DNA from: Gordonia namibiensis NBRC 108229
Lineage (GTDB): Bacteria; Actinomycetota; Actinomycetes; Mycobacteriales; Mycobacteriaceae
Direction of reading: 5' to 3'
Length of the DNA: 64,000 nt
Assembly (NCBI RefSeq): GCF_000298235.1
Contig: NZ_BAHE01000002.1
Span: 186,001-250,000, forward strand
The stretch's first letter is position 1. The number at the start of each line of letters is the position of its first letter. The position numbers were made by a program, and so were the translations under genes. The notes under the pieces were generated by a model. It was not told where the DNA came from. It did no database searches and was given only the letters and a program-made list of their open reading frames with translations. Of this stretch, positions 16,849 to 25,005 are shown piece after piece.

Positions 16849-17331
16849 ATGTCCCGCATGCAGCTCGCACTCAACGTCGATGATCTCGATGCCTCGGTGG
16901 AGTTCTACTCGAAGTTGTTCAACACCAGCCCAGCGAAGCTCAAGCCGGGGTATGCCAACTTCGCGATCGCCGAACCACCCTTGAAGCTGGTGTTGCTGGA
17001 GAATCCCGGCCAGGGAGGCACGATCAATCATCTCGGTGTCGAGGTCGAGTCAAGTGAAAAGGTCCACGCCGAGATCGCCCGCCTCTCCGGCGAAGATCTG
17101 TTCACCCAGGAGGAGATCAACTCCACTTGCTGCTTCGCGAAGCAGGACAAGGTGTGGGTGACCGGGCCTGCCAACGAGAAGTGGGAAGTCTACACCGTGC
17201 TCGCGGACTCCGAGACCTTCGGTAACAGCCCCAAACTGCTCGAGCAGACCAGCACAGAGGACGTAGAGGGAACAGTCTGTTGCGGCGGCAGCACCGCCGA
17301 GGGCGTCGATACGCGCACCGCCTGTTGCTGA
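16849..17331 (+). CDS. arsI: ArsI/CadI-type glyoxalase-fold protein (methylarsenite C-As lyase candidate)
   Basis: A 160-residue vicinal-oxygen-chelate protein. Gln5, His61 and Glu113 have the spacing of the Fe(II) ligands of ArsI, and the vicinal thiols Cys94-Cys95 (STCCF) match its methylarsenite-binding pair. The C-terminal tail is Cys-rich (VCCGG, TACC), as in ArsI and in mycobacterial CadI. ArsI breaks the C-As bond of trivalent organoarsenicals. I chose the ATG of MSRMQLAL (GTGAAAGG upstream) over a GTG three codons earlier. It is divergent from arsR with shared operators. A pure cadmium-induced CadI role without lyase activity remains possible. Confidence 0.86.
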   Translation: MSRMQLALNVDDLDASVEFYSKLFNTSPAKLKPGYANFAIAEPPLKLVLLENPGQGGTINHLGVEVESSEKVHAEIARLSGEDLFTQEEINSTCCFAKQDKVWVTGPANEKWEVYTVLADSETFGNSPKLLEQTSTEDVEGTVCCGGSTAEGVDTRTACC

Positions 17332-17414
17332 GCACTCGTTGCGATCTCGCGTCCCCGTCTACCGCTCGGATCGGTCGGCGAGGGCGTGGATCCGGGCGGT
17401 GATGTCGTCGCGGA

Positions 17415-18521
17415 TCAGACACCTTCGTTCGCTGCCGCCGATTGGACTTTCTCCGTCGGCGACTCGAGGTGGCTGGGAAACCGTCGGCGCAACGCCAGGC
17501 TCACATACACCAGGGCCACCAGCACGGGCACCTCGATCAGCGGTCCGATCACCCCGGCCAACGCCTGACCTGAGGTGGCCCCATAGGTTGCGATTGCGAC
17601 CGCGATCGCCAGTTCGAAGTTGTTGCCGGCAGCTGTGAACGCCAGCGTCGTGGTCCGCTCGTAGCCGAGCCCGAGTAGCGCACCCATCGCGTACCCGCCA
17701 CCCCACATCACCGCGAAGTAGACGAGCAGCGGCAACGCAATCCGGGCGACGTCCCACGGCTGGGACGTGATCTGTTCCCCTTGCAGAGCGAACAGGATGA
17801 CGATGGTGAACAGCAGACCATACAGAGCCCACGGACCGAGTCGCGGCAAGAACGAGTCCTCGTACCACTGACGCCCTTTTGCTCGTTCTCCGAGCCGACG
17901 AGTGAGATACCCGGCGAGCAACGGAATCCCGAGGAAGATGAGCACCGATTTCGCGATCTGCCACGGCGAGGCGTCGATCGTTGTCTGTTCCAGACCGAGC
18001 CAACCGGGCAAGACCGACAGGTAGAAATACCCGAGAACGGCAAACATCACCACCTGGAACACCGAGTTCAACGCCACCAGGACGGCGGCAGCTTCTCGGT
18101 CACCGCAGGCAAGGTCGTTCCAGATGATGACCATTGCGATACAACGAGCCAGGCCGACGATGATCAGTCCAGTGCGGTATTCCGGGAGATCTGACAGCAG
18201 CAGCCACGCCAGTGCAAACATCAACGCCGGACCGACAATCCAGTTCAGTATCAGCGACCCCACCAGCAGACGACGATCGCCGGTGACCGAGTCGAGCCGG
18301 TCGTAGCGCACTTTGGCCAGGACCGGGTACATCATCACCAGAAGGCCTGCAGCGATCGGCAGTGAGATGCCATCGACCTCCACTGCAGCCAGCGCGTCGC
18401 CGAGTCCGGTGACCCACCGGCCCAACAGCAGACCGGCCACCATCGCCGCCCCGATCCACACAGGCAGGAACCGGTCAAGCAATGACAACCTTCCTGCTAC
18501 CGCCGCCTCTCCCCCACTCAC
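17415..18521 (-). CDS. acr3: arsenite efflux permease ACR3
   Basis: A 368-residue integral membrane protein with about ten transmembrane segments that exports arsenite. Family marks are the LARCIAMVIIWNDLACGD segment in TM4 with the functionally essential Cys, the NSVFQ motif, and AGNNFELAIAVAIA with the conserved Glu near the end. The start is the GTG that overlaps the arsR stop (GTGA), so it is translated together with the repressor. No arsC reductase is visible nearby. The 84-bp gap to the convergent arsI gene has no gene. Confidence 0.93.
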   Translation of the reverse strand: MSGGEAAVAGRLSLLDRFLPVWIGAAMVAGLLLGRWVTGLGDALAAVEVDGISLPIAAGLLVMMYPVLAKVRYDRLDSVTGDRRLLVGSLILNWIVGPALMFALAWLLLSDLPEYRTGLIIVGLARCIAMVIIWNDLACGDREAAAVLVALNSVFQVVMFAVLGYFYLSVLPGWLGLEQTTIDASPWQIAKSVLIFLGIPLLAGYLTRRLGERAKGRQWYEDSFLPRLGPWALYGLLFTIVILFALQGEQITSQPWDVARIALPLLVYFAVMWGGGYAMGALLGLGYERTTTLAFTAAGNNFELAIAVAIATYGATSGQALAGVIGPLIEVPVLVALVYVSLALRRRFPSHLESPTEKVQSAAANEGV

Positions 18522-18880
18522 TGCCAATCCTCACACGAACGGGACTCACCCTGCACTGCGGAGAGATCCTCCAGGAATCCGGAGAGTTGTTGCAACACAG
18601 ACGCATTGATTCTGTAGTACACCCACGTAGACCGCCGCTCACTGGTCACCAGACCGGCCTCACGCAACACCTTCAGATGATGCGAGATCGTCGACTGCGA
18701 CAGATCGAACGGGCCCGAGATATCGCACACGCATGCTTCGCCACCAGGATGCGCAGCCACCTCCGACAACAGACGCAGCCGCACCGGGTCCCCAAGAGCC
18801 TTCATCACCGTCGCCGCATCAGCGAACCGCTCGTTATCAAACCCAGGCCAGGCGGTTGTCACCGCGTTCTGTATCGACAC
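18518..18880 (-). CDS. arsR: ArsR-family repressor, first gene of arsR-acr3 operon
   Basis: A 120-residue winged-helix repressor with the classical metal-binding loop ACVCDI (Cys-x-Cys) at the start of the recognition region and QSTISHHLKVLREAGLV as DNA-recognition helix. It lacks the N-terminal CC pair of the other ArsR at 16382-16747, so the two may sense different arsenic species. The start is a GTG directly abutting an operator-like palindrome, and a -10 box lies 6-7 nt upstream, which suggests a leaderless mRNA. It is coupled to acr3 by a 4-nt overlap. Confidence 0.9.
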   Translation of the reverse strand: MSIQNAVTTAWPGFDNERFADAATVMKALGDPVRLRLLSEVAAHPGGEACVCDISGPFDLSQSTISHHLKVLREAGLVTSERRSTWVYYRINASVLQQLSGFLEDLSAVQGESRSCEDWQ

Positions 18881-18915
18881 TTGTCGATATTGACAATCAT
18901 CGAATCAGTGGTCAA
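18881..18915 (-). promoter_or_regulatory. arsR-acr3 promoter with overlapping operator
   Basis: On the minus strand a -35 TTGACC (18910-18915), a 17-bp spacer and a -10 CAATAT (18887-18892) place transcription start at or next to the GTG start codon. The near-perfect palindrome TTGTCGATATTGACAA (18881-18896; two central mismatches) covers the -10 box, ideal for repression by ArsR. Confidence 0.62.
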
Positions 18916-18942
18916 ACCCAAGCGGCGCGTGGCGTTGGTCCT

Positions 18943-19320
18943 CTATTCCAGAGGCGAGGCGATGCGTTCGATGCGCGGCAACGCGATGGCCAGGACAGGT
19001 AGGTACGCCACCGCCCAGAGCGGGGCGCCGAAGCTGAGAACACAACCACCCGCCACCGGGATCACCTCATGTCGCGTGGCGTTCACGCCTCCCACTTTCC
19101 AGGCCCACGACCGTCCGTCTACGAACTCGGTGATTTCGAAGGGCAGGGGCACCCCCGCGATGGTCGTGATCGTTCCTCGTACCCCGGACGCCAACTCGGC
19201 GTCTCCGAACACACGTGCCCCGGTGACGGTGGGCCCCCATCTCGGCCAGGAGCTCACATCGGTGATGGTTGACCACACCGCTTCGGGAGGCAGGTCCATC
19301 CGCACTTCGGCGGTCGGCAT
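18943..19320 (-). CDS. SRPBCC-family (polyketide cyclase/START-like) protein
   Basis: A 125-residue lipid/ligand-binding fold protein. The N-terminal strand and helix (AEVRMDLPPEAVWSTITDVSSWPRWGPTVTGARV) are the standard start of SRPBCC proteins, and EITEFVDGRSWAW plus the long C-terminal helix fit. The ligand is unknown. Start is uncertain: the ATG at 19320 gives the normal domain length; an ATG at 19377 would add 19 residues. It lies 230 nt after the cupin gene on the same strand and may be transcribed with it. The 19321-19550 gap holds nothing else I can support. Confidence 0.75.
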   Translation of the reverse strand: MPTAEVRMDLPPEAVWSTITDVSSWPRWGPTVTGARVFGDAELASGVRGTITTIAGVPLPFEITEFVDGRSWAWKVGGVNATRHEVIPVAGGCVLSFGAPLWAVAYLPVLAIALPRIERIASPLE

Positions 19321-19550
19321 ACCGTGTCGAAACGAAGTGCGAACTCGCAGTGCCGAGCTCAGCGAGGCGGGGAACATCGAACCATCGTCGCAGAACGTGG
19401 CCGGGAGGGCGCCAATCGCCGCGCGCGGGCTCGACCATCTGCTCTGGGTCACGCCGACGTCGCCATCACCATCGTGGGAGGGCGCACTGCAGGCACGGTC
19501 GCGCGAATTCATCGAGTGTGGTGGTTCGGATCGACTCGCTGCGTAGCGTC

Positions 19551-19979
19551 TCAGACCCGGCGCAGCCAGGGCTGGGACGGATCGACCCAAACCTGATCCA
19601 CCGGACCGATACCCGTCACGGCGATCACGGCCGGTTCGGCGGCATCAGCAAGAGCACCGTCGAAGTGCGGGGTGCCGGCGACCCGCTTGACGAACGACCC
19701 CGCCGGGGCCGGCACGGCTGCCCCGGGATCGAAGTCCGAACCGCTGTTGCACCACCACACCCCCGAGACCACCACGCACAGCCTGTCCGTGCGATAGAAG
19801 TGAGGAGCGCTCATATAGCCCGGATACCACTTCATGAGGACGAGGTACTGTCCGTACTCTTCCTCCCCGCCTGTGAGCGTCGCCCTTTCCACCGATTGCG
19901 CCGGTGTATCCGGCGGTGACTCCCACCGGATGGCATCAGGGAGACGGATGATCGTCTCAGCAGGATTCAGGCGACTCAT
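19551..19979 (-). CDS. cupin-domain protein
   Basis: A 142-residue single-domain beta-barrel protein. The segment YPGYMSAPHFYRTDRLCVVVSGVWW followed by a PAGSFVKR strand and a late GTPHFDG matches the two cupin motifs (His in PHFYR; G-x-W). Such proteins are metal-binding small enzymes or sensors; no substrate can be read from the sequence. Its start (GAGAGGAG upstream) lies 11 nt after the stop of the MalT-like regulator gene, so it is in the same operon and could act on the same substrate or signal. Confidence 0.72.
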   Translation of the reverse strand: MSRLNPAETIIRLPDAIRWESPPDTPAQSVERATLTGGEEEYGQYLVLMKWYPGYMSAPHFYRTDRLCVVVSGVWWCNSGSDFDPGAAVPAPAGSFVKRVAGTPHFDGALADAAEPAVIAVTGIGPVDQVWVDPSQPWLRRV

Positions 19980-19990
19980 CTGCGCTCCTC

Positions 19991-22786
19991 TCAAGACTCC
20001 GAAAACTGCTTGCCTCTCGCCTGTTTCGGCCGCTGGTCACCGGCCTTCCTCAGTTCACGCCGCGAGGACAACCCGAGCTTGGCGAAGATCCGACTGAGGT
20101 GCCATTCCACCGTGCGCGGACTGATGAACAGATGACTGGCGATCTCGGAGTTGCTGTACCCGTCTCCGGCAAGTCTGGCGATGTAGCTCTCTTGAGTCGT
20201 CAGTGTCGTCGTCGATGTGCGACTTCTGTCTCCACGCGAGATTCCGCCGGCGGCCTGGAGTTCCCGGCGCGTCCGCTCGGCGTAACCGTCGGCTCCCATC
20301 TGGACGAACATGTCATGCGCGGTCCGCAATTCTTTCCGCGCCTCGCCCCGACGATTCTCACGTCGTAGCCATTCGCCGAAGATCAAGTGGGTACGCGCAG
20401 TCATGACCTTGAGTGGCGAACGCTCCAAATGTTCTATCGCAGTGCGATACTCGTCCTCGGCGGCAGAGTCGGTGGCCGTCAGCGCCTTGGCACGCGCGCA
20501 GTATCCGAGCGCGGTTGCGGTTCCGGTTGTTTCGGCGAATTCGAGCATCTGCTGTGCGCCTGACAACGCAGTACTGGTGTCGCCGGAGCGGGCCGCGGCC
20601 TCGACCATCTCGTTCACCAGGTGGCCGCGCATCCCCACATCGTCGTACTCCAGGGCGGACGTGCATGCCGCCAGTGCCTCATCGTACTGGCAGAGGCCGT
20701 TGTTCAAGATCGCCAACGCAAACAGGACGACGGCGATCTCGCTGCCTTCGCCACGCGCCGTGGCATCCTCGATCGTGGTCCGGGCAAGTTCTCTGGCGAG
20801 GTCCTCTTGCCCGCGACATGCAGCGAGATAAGTCTGGATGGAGCTGTGCGGCGGCCCGCCGGTGGCAGTGGAGATTGCTTCTGACTGCGCAAGCAGATTC
20901 GCCGCCTGCTCGAACTCACCTGCCGTGACACATACCCCCGCGTAGGTGGTCAAGGCGGCGGGTAAGACCGTCAGTTCGCCTGCAGCGTCGAGCTGTTCGA
21001 GTTGCCGCTTGTTGATCGAGTTATATGTGTCCTGATCGAGCAGATCGAGTAACACGCGCAGCGTGATGTCGTGCGATCGTGGGTCCGCGAGACCGGCCGC
21101 GTCTTCTGTCAGATACTGGTTGATGGCCCGTTGCAACACCGGCGCGGCCGCAGCGTGTCCCTCGGCGAGGCGGAGGATGATTCCCTCGAGGAAGAGGTCG
21201 GCGGCCGTGGGCGGTCCGGCCGGCGGTGGGGCCCGTCGCGCGGCGGTTGCTATCGCGGTCGCAGATGCCCCGTCCTCTACGGAGAGACGCCCGACGATCA
21301 TCGCAGCCATGAGTGCGTCGAGGTAGGTGCTGCGTGCGAGCGCTGGATCCAGCGGTTGCAGCCGTTGCGCGGCAGCCAACAACAACGGAGGTGCGTCTCG
21401 ACCCCGTTGAGCGGCGAACGCGATCTTTGCTCGCACCAGGTCGGTACGTGCCTGAATCAGTTCGTCTTCGGTACCTGCGACTGCTGCCAGGAGCTGGGTC
21501 GCGGCCTCTGGATCACCCGCGTCGAGTTTCGACAACGCCGCGTCGAGCGCGCGTTCGGCCCGGCATCTGGGATCGGGCGTCAGTTCGACGGCGTACGCCA
21601 GAAAGGCTGCCGCCGCAGCGGCGCCGCCGCGTCGACGGGCTCGCTCGGCAGACCGGACGAGTTCGGCAGCGACGGCCTCATCCGGAGCGCTCACGGAATG
21701 CGCGCGGTGCCAGGCCCGATGTTCGTTCGCGGCAGGATCGGACGCCGCCTCGGCCAGTGCAGCGTGTGCCTGGCGACGCTCCGAAGGAGTTGCGTTGCGA
21801 TAGATGGCCGAACGAACCAACGGGTGGCGAAACCGCAAGCGGGATTCGACGGTGATCAGACCGGCGCGCTCCGCCGGCACACCGGCGTCGGCGTCGATCT
21901 GCAGCTGCGCAGCCGCGGCCCACAGCCGCACCGAGTCGCCGGTCGGTTCCGCCGCCGCGAGGAGCAGCAGAGTCCGCGTTGCCTGGGGCAGTTCGTGTAG
22001 ACGTTGCTCGTACTCCCGCTCGATCCGCTTGGCGACCGACGTCGCCGCCGCGAGTCCGTAGCCGCCCGCGAGCACGGCGGGAACCATGGCGTGCCGAAGT
22101 TCCAGCAGCGCCAACGGATTTCCGTCAGCTTCGGCCAGGATGTTCTCGCGAACTGTCTGATCCAACTGGCCGGGCATGACCTCGGAGAGAAGTCGGTCGG
22201 CATCCGCGTGGGTGAGCCTGTCCAATTTCAGGTCGGGCAGACCGTTGAGCTCCGGACGGGCCTCCGGTGTGCGGGTGGCGAAAACCATCACCACCCGGTC
22301 GGCGAGGAGCCGGCGCGCGGCGAACGTCAGCGCCTGCAGGGATGCGTGGTCGACCCACTGGGCGTCGTCGATCACGCAGACCGTCGGACGCTCCGCCCCC
22401 GCGTCCCCGAGTAGCGTCAGCACCGCCAGACCGACCAGAAGACGGTCGGGCGCACTCCCCTCGCGCAAACCCAGAGCTATCGCCAGCGCATTCTTCTGCG
22501 GATCGGGCAGCCCGTCGATGAGACCGAGTAGCGGGCCGCACAGCTGCTGCATGCCGGCATACGCGAGTTCCATCTCCGACTCCGCACCGACGATGCGCAC
22601 CGCGCGACACCCGTTCTCGGCACCGGCGAGCATCACCGCGAGCAGTACCGTCTTCCCGATACCGGCTTCACCGTGAATGACGAGGACACCGCTCTCGCCG
22701 GCTCGGGCGCGATCGCACAACTCGGCGAGCTGCTGCTGTTCACCTTCCCGGCCGATGAGCGTTCTCCCCTCCGCTCTCCAGCCCAT
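19991..22786 (-). CDS. large MalT-like LuxR-family regulator (LAL type)
   Basis: About 931 residues. N-terminal AAA/STAND ATPase with IGREGE lead-in, Walker A HGEAGIGKT and Walker B-like CVIDDAQW. The middle is a long TPR-like helical region (about 400-850). The C-terminus is a LuxR HTH (LTTQESYIARLAGDGYSNSEIASHLFISPRTVEWHLSRIFAKLG, seen as consecutive helices). Such regulators usually activate catabolic genes on sensing a small molecule plus ATP. It is divergent from the BFD-tautomerase-hydrolase-mdc operon, with a 178-bp gap, and is the obvious regulator. Start is uncertain: ATG at 22786 (MGWRAEG) or an upstream GTG at 22888, which would put the start 77 bp from the operon start. Confidence 0.88.
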   Translation of the reverse strand: MGWRAEGRTLIGREGEQQQLAELCDRARAGESGVLVIHGEAGIGKTVLLAVMLAGAENGCRAVRIVGAESEMELAYAGMQQLCGPLLGLIDGLPDPQKNALAIALGLREGSAPDRLLVGLAVLTLLGDAGAERPTVCVIDDAQWVDHASLQALTFAARRLLADRVVMVFATRTPEARPELNGLPDLKLDRLTHADADRLLSEVMPGQLDQTVRENILAEADGNPLALLELRHAMVPAVLAGGYGLAAATSVAKRIEREYEQRLHELPQATRTLLLLAAAEPTGDSVRLWAAAAQLQIDADAGVPAERAGLITVESRLRFRHPLVRSAIYRNATPSERRQAHAALAEAASDPAANEHRAWHRAHSVSAPDEAVAAELVRSAERARRRGGAAAAAAFLAYAVELTPDPRCRAERALDAALSKLDAGDPEAATQLLAAVAGTEDELIQARTDLVRAKIAFAAQRGRDAPPLLLAAAQRLQPLDPALARSTYLDALMAAMIVGRLSVEDGASATAIATAARRAPPPAGPPTAADLFLEGIILRLAEGHAAAAPVLQRAINQYLTEDAAGLADPRSHDITLRVLLDLLDQDTYNSINKRQLEQLDAAGELTVLPAALTTYAGVCVTAGEFEQAANLLAQSEAISTATGGPPHSSIQTYLAACRGQEDLARELARTTIEDATARGEGSEIAVVLFALAILNNGLCQYDEALAACTSALEYDDVGMRGHLVNEMVEAAARSGDTSTALSGAQQMLEFAETTGTATALGYCARAKALTATDSAAEDEYRTAIEHLERSPLKVMTARTHLIFGEWLRRENRRGEARKELRTAHDMFVQMGADGYAERTRRELQAAGGISRGDRSRTSTTTLTTQESYIARLAGDGYSNSEIASHLFISPRTVEWHLSRIFAKLGLSSRRELRKAGDQRPKQARGKQFSES

Positions 22787-22964
22787 ACCGGAAATCTTGA
22801 CACGTGCTCTGGCCTGCGACGACAGGTTCCGTGAGACCCACAGTCCACCCGTCGGTTTCACGGGGATTCGTCCGCCCGTGGTTTCCACGGGGTCGGCGCG
22901 ACGTCACCGGGGTGTGTGATTTGTGCAGTCGGGGCAGCCATGGTCAATCAGAAGGGTTCCGACA

Positions 22965-24581
22965 ATGACCGACGCCAAGACCGTCCACGAGGTCACCTAT
23001 GACCTACTCCGCAACCTCGGGCTGACCACAGTGTTCGGCAACCCGGGTTCAACCGAGCAGACGTTCCTGCAGAACTTCCCGGACGACTTCGACTACATCC
23101 TCGGATTGCAAGAAGCATCCGTGCTGGCCATGGCCGACGGCTACGCCCAGGTCACCGGGAAGCCGACACTGGTCAACCTGCACACCGCGGCCGGCACCGG
23201 CAACGCGATGGGCAGCCTCGTCGCGGCCTACCGCGCGAACACCCCGTTGATCGTCACCGCCGGACAGCAGACCCGCGAGATGTCGCTGTGCGACCCATAT
23301 CTGAACAACCCCGAAGCCACGCTCATGCCTCAGCCCTGGGTCAAGTGGGCCTTCGAACCCGTCCGTGCCGAGGACGTGCCGGCGGCGTTCATGCGTGCCT
23401 ACGCGGTCGCGACCCAACCTCCGGCCGGTCCCGTGTTCCTGTCCATCCCTCTCGACGACTGGAACAAGCCGGCGTCGGGTCCGGCTGTGGTCAGAACCGT
23501 GAGTCATCGGGTGCAACCCGACTTCGACCGCCTGCGCGAGTTCGCCACCCGGATCAGCCACGCCGAGCGCCCGGTGCTGGTGCTGGGGCCGGAAGTGGAC
23601 CGCGCCGGCGCCTGGAACGCCGGCATCGCCTTCGCGGAGAAGCTGCGTGCTCCGGTACACGGCGGACCGTTGGCGCCGAGGTGTTCGTTCCCTGAGGACC
23701 ACCCGCTCTACGCGGGACCGCTGCCTCTGACGATCGCCGGCGTCAATGAGGCGGTGGCGGGTTTCGATCTCGTCGTCGTCATCGGCGCCCAGGTGTTCAG
23801 CTACTACCCGTACGTGGCGGGCGACTACCTGCCCGACGGAACCGACCTGTTGCAGATCACCGAGGATCCCCACCTCGCGGCGGTCGCCCCCGTCGGCGAC
23901 AGCCTGGTCGGCGACATGAACACCGTCCTGGACGAGCTGGTCAAGCTCGTGGACGTACCGGCCGACCGGAAGGCTCCACCCGGACTGAGCCGCAACCTGG
24001 GCGCCGACCTCCCCGTGTCGAACGCGCCGATGATGCCCAACGACGTCTACGCGGTCCTGCGTTCGGTCAAGCCCGACGACGCAGCGGTCGTCATGGAGTC
24101 CACCTCCACTTTGGCCGACCTCATCCAGTGGTGGCCGACCCGGCACACGGCCAGCTTCTTCGCCACCGGCAGCGGAGGAATCGGCTGGGGCGTACCCGCG
24201 GCGGTCGGCGTCGCGCTAGGCGACCGGGCTCGCGGAGTGCGGCGAACCGTCGTGGCCTCGATCGGCGACGGCTCGTTCCAGTACTCGATCCAGGCGATCT
24301 GGACCGCCGCACAGCACAAACTCCCGATCGTGTTCGTCGTCCAACGCAACGGCGAATACTGCGTACTGAAATCCTTTGCGCTGCTCGAGGAGACACCCAA
24401 CGTACCCGGCCTCGACCTCCCGGGACTCGACATCGTCTCGCTTGCCGCAGGTTTCGGCTGCCGGACGGCGGAGGTGGACAGCACTGCGGATCTGACCCAG
24501 GAGTTCAAAGCAGCCCTCGAGGCCGACGGGCCCACCGTTCTCGTCGTGCCGACCAAGCCACATCTGCCGGCCCTGGGTTGA
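22965..24581 (+). CDS. mdlC: benzoylformate-decarboxylase-like ThDP enzyme
   Basis: A 538-residue thiamine-diphosphate enzyme that decarboxylates a 2-oxo acid. Domains in order: PYR (FGNPGSTE with the BFD Ser26 equivalent, QEAS with the cofactor Glu, NLHTAAGTGNAMG with the His70 equivalent), the central domain, and the PP domain with GDGSFQYS-to-N Mg/ThDP motif. The second catalytic His of Pseudomonas BFD (His281 in RYHQY) reads SYYPY here, i.e. Tyr, so substrate range or rate may differ. Start ATG has AGAAGGG upstream. The tautomerase follows after 3 nt. It is the first gene of the long operon reaching mdcH. Confidence 0.82.
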   Translation: MTDAKTVHEVTYDLLRNLGLTTVFGNPGSTEQTFLQNFPDDFDYILGLQEASVLAMADGYAQVTGKPTLVNLHTAAGTGNAMGSLVAAYRANTPLIVTAGQQTREMSLCDPYLNNPEATLMPQPWVKWAFEPVRAEDVPAAFMRAYAVATQPPAGPVFLSIPLDDWNKPASGPAVVRTVSHRVQPDFDRLREFATRISHAERPVLVLGPEVDRAGAWNAGIAFAEKLRAPVHGGPLAPRCSFPEDHPLYAGPLPLTIAGVNEAVAGFDLVVVIGAQVFSYYPYVAGDYLPDGTDLLQITEDPHLAAVAPVGDSLVGDMNTVLDELVKLVDVPADRKAPPGLSRNLGADLPVSNAPMMPNDVYAVLRSVKPDDAAVVMESTSTLADLIQWWPTRHTASFFATGSGGIGWGVPAAVGVALGDRARGVRRTVVASIGDGSFQYSIQAIWTAAQHKLPIVFVVQRNGEYCVLKSFALLEETPNVPGLDLPGLDIVSLAAGFGCRTAEVDSTADLTQEFKAALEADGPTVLVVPTKPHLPALG

Positions 24582-24584
24582 ACG

Positions 24585-25004
24585 ATGCCCGTCTACACGT
24601 GCACCACGGTGCAGTCGACGCTGAGCGCCGGAGTCAAAGCCCAGCTCGCCGCAGAGGTGACCAGGATCCACTCGATGATCAATCACGTGCCCAGTACGTA
24701 TGTGAACGTCGTCTTCTGTGAACTCCCGCAGGACGCGGTGTTCACCGATGGGCAACCGGCGCAACCGCTTCTGATCAACGGATGGGTCCGCACGGGCCAT
24801 CCGGAAGCACAGAGCAGCCAGCTGGTCGCGGAGGTCGCCTCGGCGGCTTCCCGAGTCACCGGCATCCCTGCGAAACGGGTCCTGGTCGTGATACAGAACA
24901 GCCCAGCACATCTGGCCATCGAGGGTGGTCGGGCGCTGCCCGATCCAGGCGAAGAAGAAGCCTGGTTACGGGAAGGCGCGGCCGAGGGATCGGAAGTGAG
25001 CTGA
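24585..25004 (+). CDS. tautomerase-superfamily protein resembling cis-3-chloroacrylic acid dehalogenase
   Basis: A 139-residue protein starting MPVYTC, so processing gives N-terminal Pro1, the catalytic base/nucleophile of the family. His28 (RIHS) and the PSTYVNVVF segment match the cis-CaaD/Cg10062 group, which hydrates or dehalogenates 3-carbon unsaturated acids to malonate semialdehyde. Arg68 fits the first substrate-binding Arg, but the second (Arg73 in cis-CaaD) appears replaced around Gly70-His71. The C-terminal acidic stretch (PGEEEAW) may hold the Glu114 equivalent. Its place between a 2-oxo-acid decarboxylase and malonate decarboxylase genes supports a role in a pathway to malonate, by inference. 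Confidence 0.8.
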   Translation: MPVYTCTTVQSTLSAGVKAQLAAEVTRIHSMINHVPSTYVNVVFCELPQDAVFTDGQPAQPLLINGWVRTGHPEAQSSQLVAEVASAASRVTGIPAKRVLVVIQNSPAHLAIEGGRALPDPGEEEAWLREGAAEGSEVS

Positions 25005-25005
25005 T

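Noticed and set aside
23049..24146. 366-codon open frame on the minus strand opposite the BFD-like gene
   Set aside because: Antisense shadow of a gene with clear ThDP motifs; His/Arg/Gly-rich without any motif.
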